A stretch of 17,818 nt of DNA from Burkholderiaceae bacterium (GCA_017997515.1 JAGOEY010000014.1:1-17818), one strand, 5' to 3'; numbered from the stretch's first letter, positions 8,367 through 15,328 are shown. A program made the numbers and translations. Notes: generated by a model from the sequence alone, not told the origin.

Positions 8367-9023
8367 ATGGCACACACCACAACAGGATCTGCACGCTTCT
8401 CAACCCGGGCCACGGTCGTCGCGGGTATCGGTCTTTTGTTAGCGGTGTGCAGCGTGCAGGCGCAGCAGGTGTACCGCCATGTCGGGGCCGATGGCAGAGT
8501 CACCTATTCGGACAAACCTGCCGACACGGCAACACAGGGCAGAACTGGCGCAACACCTGCCGCAACCGCATCGGGCAGCCCCCTGCCCTATGAAGTACGG
8601 CAGATCGCCACCCGTTACCCGGTCACGCTGTACACCAGCGACAACTGTGCCCCCTGCAACTCCGCACGCAACCTGCTGTTGCAGCGTGGTGTGCCTTTCA
8701 CCGAACGTACGGTGAACAGCCGCGAAGACACCGAAGCACTGCAGCGCATAAGCGGGGAAGCATCTCTGCCTTTTGGCAGCATTGGTGGCCAGCAACTCAA
8801 AGGTTTTTCGGACGCGGAATGGAGCCAGTACCTTGACGCGGCTGGTTACCCCAAAACATCACAACTGCCATCAGGCTTTCGTAATGCGCCCCCCACTGCA
8901 TTGGTGGCGGTGAAACCCGCAGGGCCCACCGCTGCTGCGCCTGCCACGCCAGCACCCGCGGCGGCACCACGGGCTGCAGAGAGTATTGCGCCACGCACCA
9001 ACCCCGCCGGTATCCAGTTCTGA
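8367..9023 (+). CDS. Exported DUF4124-glutaredoxin fusion protein
   Basis: This is a 218-residue secreted thiol-redox protein of unknown substrate. Residues 1-32 are a signal peptide with a hydrophobic core and a probable signal peptidase I cut after VQA; C28 does not fit a lipobox because valine precedes it. A short DUF4124-type segment follows (QVYRHVGADGRVTYSDKP, about 34-51). Next is a glutaredoxin-like domain (about 80-160) opening with VTLYTSDNCAPC, where C94 and C97 form the CxxC site. It ends in a long alanine/proline-rich tail. The ATG at 8367 has GGAG at 8357-8360. It starts 48 bases after prlC and is followed by a hairpin. The export signal implies a periplasmic role such as disulfide exchange; that is inference. 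Confidence 0.88.
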   Translation: MAHTTTGSARFSTRATVVAGIGLLLAVCSVQAQQVYRHVGADGRVTYSDKPADTATQGRTGATPAATASGSPLPYEVRQIATRYPVTLYTSDNCAPCNSARNLLLQRGVPFTERTVNSREDTEALQRISGEASLPFGSIGGQQLKGFSDAEWSQYLDAAGYPKTSQLPSGFRNAPPTALVAVKPAGPTAAAPATPAPAAAPRAAESIAPRTNPAGIQF

Positions 9024-9031
9024 CACTGCTT

Positions 9032-9057
9032 GGCAAAGGGCTTCAAAGCCCTTTGCC
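9032..9057. terminator. Strong hairpin between convergent glutaredoxin and rpiA genes
   Basis: An 11-bp perfect stem (9032-9042 with 9047-9057) closes a TCAA loop. It starts eight bases after the glutaredoxin stop and ends five bases from the rpiA stop, so it serves two converging genes. There is no T-tract on either side, so it may act as an mRNA 3'-end stabiliser or a rho-assisted terminator rather than a classical intrinsic one. Confidence 0.7.
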
Positions 9058-9062
9058 AGGTA

Positions 9063-9776
9063 TCAGAAAGTCAGGGTCTTAACGCCCTGCGCCGTGCCCA
9101 GCAGGCACACAGACGCCTTCTGGTAAGCAAACACCCCCACCGTCACCACACCGGGCCATTGGCTCACCGTGGCTTCAAACTGCAGCGGGTCGGTGATCTG
9201 CAGGCCGGTCACATCCACAATGTGCTGGCCGTTGTCGGTCACCAGCGGTTGGCCGTCTTTCTGGCGCACCTGGCCCGTGCCACCCAGCGCAGCAAACTGC
9301 TGCACGATACGTTGGGTGGCCATGGGAATCACTTCCACCGGCAGCGGAAACTGGCCCAGCGCTGTGACCAGTTTGGACTCGTCGGCAATACACACAAACT
9401 GCTTTGCCAGCGCCGCCACGATCTTCTCGCGGGTCAGTGCCGCACCGCCGCCCTTGACCATGTGGCCCTGGCCGTCAATTTCGTCCGCGCCGTCGATGTA
9501 AACGGACAGCGACTCCACTGCATTGGCGTCCAGCACCGGAATACCGAGCGCCTGCAGCCGTTCTGTGCTGGCCACCGAGCTGGAGACAGCACCCTTGATC
9601 TGGTCCTTGATGGTGGCCAGAGCGTCGATGAATTTGTTGACAGTGGAGCCAGTGCCGACACCCACAAGCTCGCCGGGCACCACGTATGCCAGGGCCGCGT
9701 GGCCCACCAAAGTCTTGAGTTCGTCCTGGGTCAGGGGGGCCGATGTGGGGGTGGATGCGGAGGGAGGTGTCGTCAT
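9063..9776 (-). CDS. rpiA: Ribose-5-phosphate isomerase A
   Basis: RpiA interconverts ribulose 5-phosphate and ribose 5-phosphate in the non-oxidative pentose phosphate pathway, supplying PRPP for nucleotide synthesis. From the ATG at 9776 it has 237 residues, slightly longer than the usual 219 or so because of a Ser/Thr/Pro-rich N-terminus (residues 2-14). The phosphate-binding GTGST lies at 41-45, the catalytic DGADE at 95-99 and [11 protein letters not shown] at 108-118, all diagnostic. A GTG at 9803 in the same frame would add nine residues and leave only 10 bases to pyrD. The ATG is preferred, although neither start has a convincing ribosome site. It converges on the glutaredoxin gene and diverges from pyrD. 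Confidence 0.95.
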   Translation of the reverse strand: MTTPPSASTPTSAPLTQDELKTLVGHAALAYVVPGELVGVGTGSTVNKFIDALATIKDQIKGAVSSSVASTERLQALGIPVLDANAVESLSVYIDGADEIDGQGHMVKGGGAALTREKIVAALAKQFVCIADESKLVTALGQFPLPVEVIPMATQRIVQQFAALGGTGQVRQKDGQPLVTDNGQHIVDVTGLQITDPLQFEATVSQWPGVVTVGVFAYQKASVCLLGTAQGVKTLTF

Positions 9777-9813
9777 GGGGGAAAATCGGAGGTGAAATTC
9801 CACCGATTATCCA

Positions 9814-10866
9814 ATGCCCCTCATTCCCTACGCCCTCGCCCGCCCCTTTTTGTTTGGCCTTGACGCCGAAGCCGCCCATGAACTCACCATGGCGTCCCTG
9901 GCCCGTGGCCAGGGCACCCCGCTGCAATGGGCATGGTGCTCGGAGCGCATCGAAGACCCGGTCACGCTGGCCGGACTGACCTTCCCGAACCGGGTGGGCC
10001 TGGCAGCCGGTCTGGACAAAAACGCCCGTTGTATCGATGGTCTGAGCGCCATGGGTTTTGGTTTTGTCGAGGTGGGCACCGTCACCCCCAAAGCCCAGCC
10101 CGGCAACCCCAAACCCCGCATGTTCCGCCTGCCGCAGGCCAACGCGCTCATTAACCGGCTGGGCTTCAACAACGAAGGCCTGGACGCGTTTGTTGCCAAT
10201 GTGCAAAAGGCGACCTTTCGCCGCAAGAACCCGGCACGCCCCATGCTGCTGGGCCTGAACATCGGCAAAAACGCTGCAACACCGATCGAAGACGCCACCT
10301 CGGACTACCTGACCTGCCTGGACGGTGTGTACCCGCATGCCGACTATGTCACCGTCAACATCAGCTCGCCCAACACCAAAAACCTGCGTGCGCTGCAGAG
10401 TGATGAAGCGCTGGACGGCTTGCTGGGGGCCATTGCCGAACGGCGTGAAATTCTGGCGACACGCCATGGCAAACGGGTGCCAATCTTCGTGAAAATTGCC
10501 CCCGACCTGGATACGACCCAGGTTGACGTGATTGCTGCAACGCTACAGCGCCATGCCATGGACGGAGTGGTGGCCACCAACACCACCATCAACCGCGCTG
10601 CTGTGGAGGGCCTGCCCCATGCCGAAGAAGCCGGTGGACTCAGTGGTGCCCCGGTGCTTGAAGCCAGCAACCAGGTCATCCGCAGCCTGCGTGCCGCGCT
10701 GGGCAAGGGCTTCCCGATCATTGGTGTCGGCGGCATTCTGAGTGCACAAGATGCTCTGTCGAAAATCGACGCTGGTGCCGATGTGGTGCAGATCTACACC
10801 GGCCTGATCTACGAGGGCCCCAAGCTGGTCAAAGATTCGGCGCTGGCCCTGCAGCGCCGCGCATAA
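9814..10866 (+). CDS. pyrD: Dihydroorotate dehydrogenase, class 2 (quinone-dependent)
   Basis: PyrD oxidises dihydroorotate to orotate at the inner membrane and passes electrons to quinone; it is the fourth step of pyrimidine synthesis. The 350 residues include the class 2 N-terminal helix region ([20 protein letters not shown]), the FMN-site segment [19 protein letters not shown], and [11 protein letters not shown] with the class 2 catalytic serine at about S185. [15 protein letters not shown] and [11 protein letters not shown] follow, then a typical C-terminus. The ATG at 9814 is the only sensible start because an in-frame stop lies at 9793-9795. GGAGGTG at 9788-9794 is rather far for a ribosome site. 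It diverges from rpiA across 37 bases and ends two bases before a strong terminator. Confidence 0.97.
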   Translation: MPLIPYALARPFLFGLDAEAAHELTMASLARGQGTPLQWAWCSERIEDPVTLAGLTFPNRVGLAAGLDKNARCIDGLSAMGFGFVEVGTVTPKAQPGNPKPRMFRLPQANALINRLGFNNEGLDAFVANVQKATFRRKNPARPMLLGLNIGKNAATPIEDATSDYLTCLDGVYPHADYVTVNISSPNTKNLRALQSDEALDGLLGAIAERREILATRHGKRVPIFVKIAPDLDTTQVDVIAATLQRHAMDGVVATNTTINRAAVEGLPHAEEAGGLSGAPVLEASNQVIRSLRAALGKGFPIIGVGGILSAQDALSKIDAGADVVQIYTGLIYEGPKLVKDSALALQRRA

Positions 10867-10867
10867 A

Positions 10868-10902
10868 AAAGGGTGCGACAACTTGGCGTTGTCGCACCCT
10901 TT
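10868..10902. terminator. Bidirectional intrinsic terminator between pyrD and the YqjE-like gene
   Basis: A 15-bp perfect stem (10868-10882 with 10888-10902) encloses the loop TTGGC. The A-run at 10865-10870 becomes a U-tract for minus-strand transcripts, and TTT ends the plus-strand arm. It sits immediately after the pyrD stop and 22 bases from the stop of the converging gene, so it should end both transcripts. Confidence 0.93.
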
Positions 10903-10924
10903 GGGCATAAACACGGCTGCCGAC

Positions 10925-11680
10925 TTACCGGCGAGGCAACACCAGCGGAATGAGCCAGCTGGCGATACGCGCCGACCGTTTGGTTCCAATGGCAGCCACC
11001 ACCGCAACCGCCCCGCCCACTACAGCCACGGTTGCTACAGGATGGTCACGCAGGCTGCGTACCGTCATGCTGCGGGGGAATTGAGGGTCTGCCGTCACCG
11101 GCAGCACGCTGTGGGCCACAGGGGCCTGCGCTGCAGCGGCTGGCGCCGCGGCAGCCGCTGTCACAGCAGCTTCTTGCCGTGCCAGCCGCTCACGTTGTAA
11201 TGCAATACGCTTGAGCAAGGCCTCTTTGTCCAAGGGGGGGATTTCATTCAGACGATCAGGTGATGCGGCTTTACGCCCATCGGGAAGAATCTCGGATTTG
11301 AGCGATCGCCAGTCTTTGCCCAGCTCTGCACGCGTGGGGCCAAATGCCACGGAACCCCGGCGCAGCAGGTACACAACCCCCAACGCCATACCCAACCACA
11401 GCACACCCCACGCTGTGGCGACCGACCAGGCTGCCGTCGCGCGGTATGGGGCGTCCCAGTAATGCACGATCAGGGCAAAAGACGCAATCGTCAAGGTCAC
11501 GATGGTCAGGCCGAGCAAACCCAAGGTCAACGCCAGCAGCAGCTTGAGGCGTGTTTTCTCTTCGTCCCACCCCAGCCGTGCAAGCTGGACCCGGTCTTCC
11601 ACGGCCTGAGCGCCCTCGCCCGCAGCAGTGCGAAGCTTTCGCAGCTGGGCATCAATCCCGAAAAACGAGAGTAAATTCAT
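10925..11680 (-). CDS. YqjE-type (phage holin superfamily 3.6) membrane protein with YqjK-like tail
   Basis: This 251-residue inner-membrane protein of unknown function has an N-terminal half that resembles YqjE/DUF1469. It has an amphipathic start, two strong transmembrane helices at about 47-73 and 84-106, and the closing phrase FGPTRAELGKDWRSLK. The C-terminal half contains LDKEALLKRIALQRERLARQE (about 150-170), which resembles the YqjK start. Then come an Ala/Pro-rich linker, a weak third hydrophobic stretch (about 215-231) and a basic end. E. coli carries yqjD, yqjE and yqjK as separate neighbours, so this looks like an E-K fusion. The ATG at 11680 has GAAGGA ten bases upstream. It lies 82 bases downstream of the DUF883 gene and probably shares its transcript. 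'Holin' is a family name only; no lysis role is implied. Confidence 0.8.
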   Translation of the reverse strand: MNLLSFFGIDAQLRKLRTAAGEGAQAVEDRVQLARLGWDEEKTRLKLLLALTLGLLGLTIVTLTIASFALIVHYWDAPYRATAAWSVATAWGVLWLGMALGVVYLLRRGSVAFGPTRAELGKDWRSLKSEILPDGRKAASPDRLNEIPPLDKEALLKRIALQRERLARQEAAVTAAAAAPAAAAQAPVAHSVLPVTADPQFPRSMTVRSLRDHPVATVAVVGGAVAVVAAIGTKRSARIASWLIPLVLPRR

Positions 11681-11762
11681 CAGGGATCAGTCCTTCATGT
11701 TAGGCGGCAGATAGCAGGCAGGGCCACGCCGCGCACAAGGCCCGGCGGGCACTGACCCGAGA

Positions 11763-12065
11763 TCAGCGGCGGCTCAGCAAGAAGCCCAGCAACACACCCA
11801 CTGCCAATGCGCCACCGGCAACATGCCAGGGTTCATCATGGGCATAGTTGTTGGCGGTGGTCGCAGCTTCGCGGGCCTTGCGGGCGGCTTCCTGGGCGGC
11901 TTCCACGGCTGTTTCACGCACCACGACCACACTTTCGTCGATGCGCTTGCGCAGCGCCTTGATCTGGGGCACTGCGTCCAGGTCTTTGCTGGCGAGCATG
12001 CCGCGCACGTCCGTCACCAGGTTTTCCAGTTCGGTGGCGGCGTTTTGGGGGGTAAATGCAGTCAT
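11763..12065 (-). CDS. DUF883 (ElaB/YqjD-like) C-tail-anchored membrane protein
   Basis: This is a small 100-residue protein of the ElaB/YqjD/DUF883 family. E. coli members are stationary-phase inner-membrane proteins, and YqjD is reported to bind ribosomes. The sequence shows an N-terminal helical region (LENLVTDVRGMLA), a charged amphipathic coiled-coil stretch (about 38-70) rich in alanine, glutamate and arginine, and DEPWHVAGG. It ends in a single C-terminal transmembrane helix with LLSRR. This is the family's standard layout. The ATG at 12065 has an excellent ribosome site (AAGGAAGG). It is the first gene of a probable two-gene unit with the YqjE-like gene. A stress-related role is inferred from the family. 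Confidence 0.9.
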   Translation of the reverse strand: MTAFTPQNAATELENLVTDVRGMLASKDLDAVPQIKALRKRIDESVVVVRETAVEAAQEAARKAREAATTANNYAHDEPWHVAGGALAVGVLLGFLLSRR

Positions 12066-12081
12066 AGGGCCTTCCTTGTTA

Positions 12082-12111
12082 AAAATAGCTGGGAATCTGG
12101 CAATGGGCCAA
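12082..12111 (-). promoter_or_regulatory. Possible sigma-70-type promoter for the DUF883 gene
   Basis: On the minus strand, TTGGCC (12106-12111) and TATTTT (12082-12087) are separated by 18 bases and lie just before the DUF883 ribosome site. Each box matches four of six consensus positions. The leader would be very short. This is weak by-eye evidence. Confidence 0.3.
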
Positions 12112-12114
12112 GTC

Positions 12115-12136
12115 CATACACCCGCGTAGGTGTATG
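12115..12136. repeat. 8-bp inverted repeat between the FAD oxidoreductase and DUF883 genes
   Basis: CATACACC (12115-12122) is the exact reverse complement of GGTGTATG (12129-12136), with a 6-base spacer CGCGTA. It lies 27 bases past the oxidoreductase stop and immediately upstream of the possible DUF883 promoter. No T-tract follows on either strand, so it may be a terminator-like hairpin for the oxidoreductase or an operator for DUF883. Confidence 0.6.
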
Positions 12137-12163
12137 TTGCTATGGTACAGGCTAGTGCGGCCC

Positions 12164-13285
12164 CTATGTACCTTTATCCTTGTAGGCCGATGCGACAATT
12201 TGCGCGACGATTTCGCCTATGGCCAGTGCGCTGGTGAGGCCCGGAGACTCAATGCCGAACAGATTAACCAAGCCCGCCACCCCATGCACCGCCGGGCCCT
12301 GGATGGCGAAGTCGCAGGCAGCCTCGCCTGGTGCGTGGATCTTGGGGCGGATGCCCGCATAACCCGGCACCAGTGCGCCGTCGGCCAGCGCGGGCCAGTA
12401 CCGGCGCACCTCGCTGTAAAACGCGTCACCACGCCGTGGGTCCACTACCAGATCTGTGGGGGAATCGACCCATTCTACGTCGGGCCCAAACTTGGCCTGG
12501 CCACCCATGTCGAGTGTGAGATGTACACCCAAACCCGCGGCCTGCGGCACGGGGTAAATCAGGCGGCTGAATGGGGAACGGCCAGAGAGCGTGAAGTAAT
12601 TGCCTTTGGCGTACCAGGCTCCAGGCACATGCTGCGCCGCCAGTCCGGCAAAACGGCGGGCCAGCGCAGGGGCCTGTAAACCTGCCGCATTGACCACCGT
12701 GGTGGCCTGCAGCGAGGTGCCGTCACCTGCTTCCAAAAAGATAGCATCTTGCGCACACTCCGCCTGCGCCAGAGGCGAATTAAGTGCCACAACACCCCCG
12801 GCGTTCTCCAGGTCACCTTGCAGCGACAGCATCAGCGCATGGCTGTCGACAATGCCGGTGCTGGGCGACAGCAGCGCCGCAACACAGGCCAGTTGGGGCT
12901 CCAGCACCTGCGCCTGCTCGGCACTGAGCCATTCCAGATCGTTCACCCCGTTGGCTGCGGCCTTGGCCTGGATGGCCTGCAACTGCGGAATCTGCGACGG
13001 GTCTGTGGCAACAATGAGTTTGCCGCAGCGCTTGTGGGCAATGCCCCGCTCGGCGCAGTAGGCGTACAGCAACTCCTTGCCTGCCACACACAGGCGCGCC
13101 TTCAGCGAACCTTGCGGGTAATAAATGCCCGCATGGATCACCTCGCTGTTGCGGGAGCTGGTGCCCGTGCCAATCGCATCAGCAGCCTCCAGCACAATGA
13201 CTTCACGCCCTTGTAAGGCCAGCGCACGGGCGACGGCCAAACCGACCAGCCCCGCCCCAACAACCACACAATCCACCTTGTCCAT
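12164..13285 (-). CDS. FAD-dependent oxidoreductase, L-2-hydroxyglutarate dehydrogenase-like
   Basis: This is a D-amino-acid-oxidase-fold flavoprotein of the LhgO/L2HGDH group (COG0579 type). The FAD dinucleotide fold is GAGLVG with G10, G12 and G15, and E33 ends the second strand. The family signature [21 protein letters not shown] lies at about 43-63, and GIRPKI and [18 protein letters not shown] appear near the C-terminus. L-2-hydroxyglutarate oxidation is the best-known reaction, but related enzymes use other 2-hydroxy acids, so the substrate is open. The ATG at 13285 (373 residues) is chosen because GAGGGAG lies just upstream; an ATG at 13321 would add 12 residues. It diverges from the DUF4124 gene across 69 bases. 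Confidence 0.88.
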   Translation of the reverse strand: MDKVDCVVVGAGLVGLAVARALALQGREVIVLEAADAIGTGTSSRNSEVIHAGIYYPQGSLKARLCVAGKELLYAYCAERGIAHKRCGKLIVATDPSQIPQLQAIQAKAAANGVNDLEWLSAEQAQVLEPQLACVAALLSPSTGIVDSHALMLSLQGDLENAGGVVALNSPLAQAECAQDAIFLEAGDGTSLQATTVVNAAGLQAPALARRFAGLAAQHVPGAWYAKGNYFTLSGRSPFSRLIYPVPQAAGLGVHLTLDMGGQAKFGPDVEWVDSPTDLVVDPRRGDAFYSEVRRYWPALADGALVPGYAGIRPKIHAPGEAACDFAIQGPAVHGVAGLVNLFGIESPGLTSALAIGEIVAQIVASAYKDKGT

Positions 13286-13354
13286 AGTGACTCCCTCAAA
13301 CCTATCCATGCCGATTTCCATGCGATAGCATCACGTTCTCATCTGGAGACCGCC

Positions 13355-14041
13355 ATGCAGCGCATCGCTATTTTTGCCGTATTGACCCTGGCCGCTTTAA
13401 CTGCCCACGGCCAGATCATCAAATGCACCGACCCGCGTACAGGCCGGGTCACATTCTCCGACAGCCCGTGTGCCACCGGACAAAGTGGTGTGGAAGTGGC
13501 CCCACGCCTGACACCGGAAGAAATCCAGGCCGACCGGGAGCGCGCCAACGCTGCCAACGAGCGCCGTGACCGCGAGCGGGCCGAGGAGCGGCAACGTGCA
13601 GCGGATCTGGCCGCAGCGGCACCTGCTGCGCCCGCCCCCCAGTGGCAGCAGCCTAACCTGGCCAACACTAACGAATGCCGCCAGGCACAACGCGACCTTG
13701 AGACCATTGCCAGCAGCATCACCGGCAGCGAGGAGCTCCGGCGCAACCGCATCAACGCTGCCACCGTGCGGGTCAACGCAGCCTGCGGCATGCAGACCGA
13801 GATGATCCAGCCGCCGTCCCAAGTTGTGGTCGCCCCCCCACGCCACCGGCCCATCGCACCACCGTTTGTGCAGCCCATCCCCCAACCCATTCCCCAAGGG
13901 CGCAGAAATATCACAGGTTGTGACGGCGCCACCTGCCGCGATGCGCAGGGCGGCATTTACCACCGCAATAGTCCCAGTACGATGACCGGCCCCAACGGTG
14001 CGGCCTGCCACAGGAGTGGAGCGCAATGGGTGTGCAACTGA
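13355..14041 (+). CDS. Exported DUF4124-domain protein, function unknown
   Basis: This 228-residue secreted protein starts with a signal peptide (about 1-19, cut near AHG/Q). A DUF4124 segment follows (IIKCTDPRTGRVTFSDSPC, about 21-39), then a highly charged Arg/Glu helical region (about 52-85) and an alanine/proline linker. A second helical part contains NECRQAQRDLETIASS. A proline-rich stretch rich in PIPQP follows, and the C-terminus has four cysteines (CDGATC, ACHRSG, WVCN). Eight cysteines in all would suit disulfides in the periplasm. The ATG at 13355 has GGAGA at 13345-13349. I cannot assign a function. The nearby glutaredoxin protein carries the same domain. Transcription is closed by the hairpin shared with the converging tRNA-Val. 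Confidence 0.87.
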   Translation: MQRIAIFAVLTLAALTAHGQIIKCTDPRTGRVTFSDSPCATGQSGVEVAPRLTPEEIQADRERANAANERRDRERAEERQRAADLAAAAPAAPAPQWQQPNLANTNECRQAQRDLETIASSITGSEELRRNRINAATVRVNAACGMQTEMIQPPSQVVVAPPRHRPIAPPFVQPIPQPIPQGRRNITGCDGATCRDAQGGIYHRNSPSTMTGPNGAACHRSGAQWVCN

Positions 14042-14084
14042 CCCACTGGTGTGGTTAAAAATTGATTTTTTGAACCGCACAAAG

Positions 14085-14117
14085 AAAAAGGACCTGGCCG
14101 TTAGACCAAGTCCTTTT
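14085..14117. terminator. Bidirectional terminator for tRNA-Val and the DUF4124 gene
   Basis: Positions 14086-14097 and 14106-14117 form a 12-bp stem with one mismatch on the plus strand, which is a G-U wobble on the minus strand. The loop is 8 bases. For minus-strand transcripts the arm ends in a run of five T. It begins 13 bases past the tRNA 3' end. On the plus strand the arm ends in TTTT, so it can also end the DUF4124 transcript. Confidence 0.88.
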
Positions 14118-14130
14118 GAATTACCAATTC

Positions 14131-14205
14131 TGGTGGGCGATGCAAGTTTCGAACTTGCGACCCCTGCAGTGTGAATGCAGTGCTCTACCCCTGAGCTAAT
14201 CGCCC
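14131..14205 (-). tRNA. tRNA-Val, anticodon CAC, CCA encoded
   Basis: The minus strand folds into a complete cloverleaf. The acceptor arm GGGCGAT (14205-14199) pairs with ATCGCCC (14141-14135). The D arm is GCTC/GAGC, the anticodon stem CTGCA/TGCAG has loop TTCACAC, and the T arm is GCAAG/CTTGC with loop TTCGAAA. The anticodon CAC occupies 14173-14171 and reads GUG valine codons. The discriminator is A and CCA is encoded (14133-14131), giving 75 nucleotides. It lies 37 bases downstream of dnaQ on the same strand and is followed by a terminator. Confidence 0.97.
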
Positions 14206-14228
14206 TAACACTACTGTGCTAGCCCGCT

Positions 14229-14234
14229 ATTATG
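14229..14234 (-). promoter_or_regulatory. Possible -10 element for tRNA-Val
   Basis: CATAAT on the minus strand, between the dnaQ stop and the tRNA, would start transcription roughly 17 bases before the tRNA 5' end. The only -35-like sequence (TTGGCC inside the end of dnaQ) is 21 bases away, too far to be ideal. The tRNA may instead be processed from a dnaQ read-through transcript. Confidence 0.3.
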
Positions 14235-14242
14235 GCACAGAT

Positions 14243-14959
14243 TTAAGCGACTTTTGGCCAAACCGTCTTTCCACCACTCGATTTATCCAGCTGTGCCAAA
14301 ACAGCACCGTGGGCCTCTAGTTCCTGCGTATTGGCTTCGAGCACGGGCAGCATGAAGGTGCTCAGGTCCACACTCACGGTGGTGATGGTGGCCTGGTCGG
14401 ACGGGCCTGCGTCGATCAGCAAGGCATCCTGCCCACGGGTCAGGTTGATATAGACGTCGGCCAGCAGCTCGGCGTCCAGCAAAGCGCCGTGCAAGGTGCG
14501 GCCCGAGTTGTCCACTTCCAGCCGGTCACACAGGGCATCGAGCGAGTTGCGTTTACCAGGGAACATCTCCTTGGCCATGGCCAGGGTGTCGGTCACACTG
14601 CCGACGAACTGCTTAAACGGCGGGCGGCCTGAAAGCTCCAATTCCTTGTTCAGGAAGCCCACGTCGAACGCGGCGTTGTGGATGATGATTTCCGCGCCGG
14701 ACAGGTAGTCGAGCAAATCGTCGGCCACGGCTTCAAACTTGGGCTTGTCGCGCAGAAACTCGTTGCTGATGCCGTGCACCTTCAACGCGTCTTCGTGGCT
14801 GTCGCGGCCCGGGTTCAGGTAGAAATGTTTGTTGTTGCCGGTGAGTTTGCGCGCCACCAGTTCGACACAGCCGATTTCGATGATGCGGTCGCCGCCTTCG
14901 GCAGACAGGCCGGTGGTTTCGGTGTCAAGAACGATCTGGCGACCCGTGGAGGGCTTCAT
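14243..14959 (-). CDS. dnaQ: DNA polymerase III epsilon subunit (3'-5' proofreading exonuclease)
   Basis: Epsilon is the proofreading exonuclease of the replicative polymerase core and binds both alpha and the beta clamp. The 238 residues compare with 243 in E. coli. The DEDDh motifs are intact: D12 and E14 in LDTETTG, D99 in HNAAFDVGF, H157 and D162 in LHGALLDAELL. A QDALLI segment at 177-182 is a plausible clamp-binding motif. The C-terminus HGAVLAQLDKSSGGKTVW matches the alpha-binding tail of other epsilon proteins. The ATG at 14959 directly follows the fdx TAG with no spacer. Its ribosome site AAGGAG lies inside the fdx coding end, which implies translational coupling to the isc operon. 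tRNA-Val follows after 37 bases. Confidence 0.96.
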   Translation of the reverse strand: MKPSTGRQIVLDTETTGLSAEGGDRIIEIGCVELVARKLTGNNKHFYLNPGRDSHEDALKVHGISNEFLRDKPKFEAVADDLLDYLSGAEIIIHNAAFDVGFLNKELELSGRPPFKQFVGSVTDTLAMAKEMFPGKRNSLDALCDRLEVDNSGRTLHGALLDAELLADVYINLTRGQDALLIDAGPSDQATITTVSVDLSTFMLPVLEANTQELEAHGAVLAQLDKSSGGKTVWPKVA

Positions 14960-15298
14960 CTAGTGGTTCTCCTTGGCGTGGTTCAGCGAGTATTTCGGAA
15001 TCTCGATCGTCACATCCTTTTGCGCCAGGATGGCCTGGCAGCTCAGGCGCGACTGCGGCTCCAGCCCCCAGGCGCGGTCCAGCAAATCCTCTTCCTCTTC
15101 TTCCAGCTCGTTGAGCGACTGGAAACCGTCACGCACCACCACGTGGCAGGTGGTGCATGCGCGGCTCATGTCGCAGGCATGTTCGATGTTGATGTGGTTG
15201 TCCAGCAGCGCTTCGCAGATGGACGTGCCAGCAGGCGCGGAAATTTCAGCACCCTGTGGGCAGTATTCGGCGTGGGGAAGGATCTTGATGACGGGCAT
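14960..15298 (-). CDS. fdx: ISC-system [2Fe-2S] ferredoxin
   Basis: This ferredoxin supplies electrons during iron-sulfur cluster assembly by the ISC machinery. The 112 residues from the ATG at 15298 (PVIKILPHAEYCPQG) match E. coli Fdx in length and numbering. The four cluster cysteines C42, C48, C51 and C87 fall at the same positions, in EHACDMSRACTTC and SRLSCQA. The family's acidic stretch ELEEEEEDLLD is present. The reading frame stays open upstream to 15415, but that extension overlaps hscA and does not look like ferredoxin. It lies 70 bases after hscA with a stem-loop between, and its stop codon abuts dnaQ. iscX, which follows fdx in E. coli, is absent here. Confidence 0.96.
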   Translation of the reverse strand: MPVIKILPHAEYCPQGAEISAPAGTSICEALLDNHINIEHACDMSRACTTCHVVVRDGFQSLNELEEEEEDLLDRAWGLEPQSRLSCQAILAQKDVTIEIPKYSLNHAKENH

Positions 15299-15328
15299 GG
15301 GAACGGCCTGGCGGGTTAACGTGAAATG

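Noticed and set aside
6189..8375. 728-codon minus-strand frame opposite prlC, and similar long frames opposite the response regulator (3810-5276), folD (5314-6234) and hscA (15402-17195)
   Set aside because: Each lies opposite a gene with intact catalytic motifs. The antisense translations show the same His/Gln/Val-rich composition and no family motif. Antisense stops are rare in GC-rich genes with this codon bias.
8367..8470. Lipoprotein signal in the glutaredoxin fusion (C28)
   Set aside because: The residue before C28 is valine, which does not fit a lipobox. A signal peptidase I site (VQA) follows shortly after.
10925..11680. Reading the 'phage holin family' match as prophage remnant
   Set aside because: The family name covers chromosomal YqjE proteins. 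The neighbour is DUF883 and there are no phage genes, integrase or attachment repeats.
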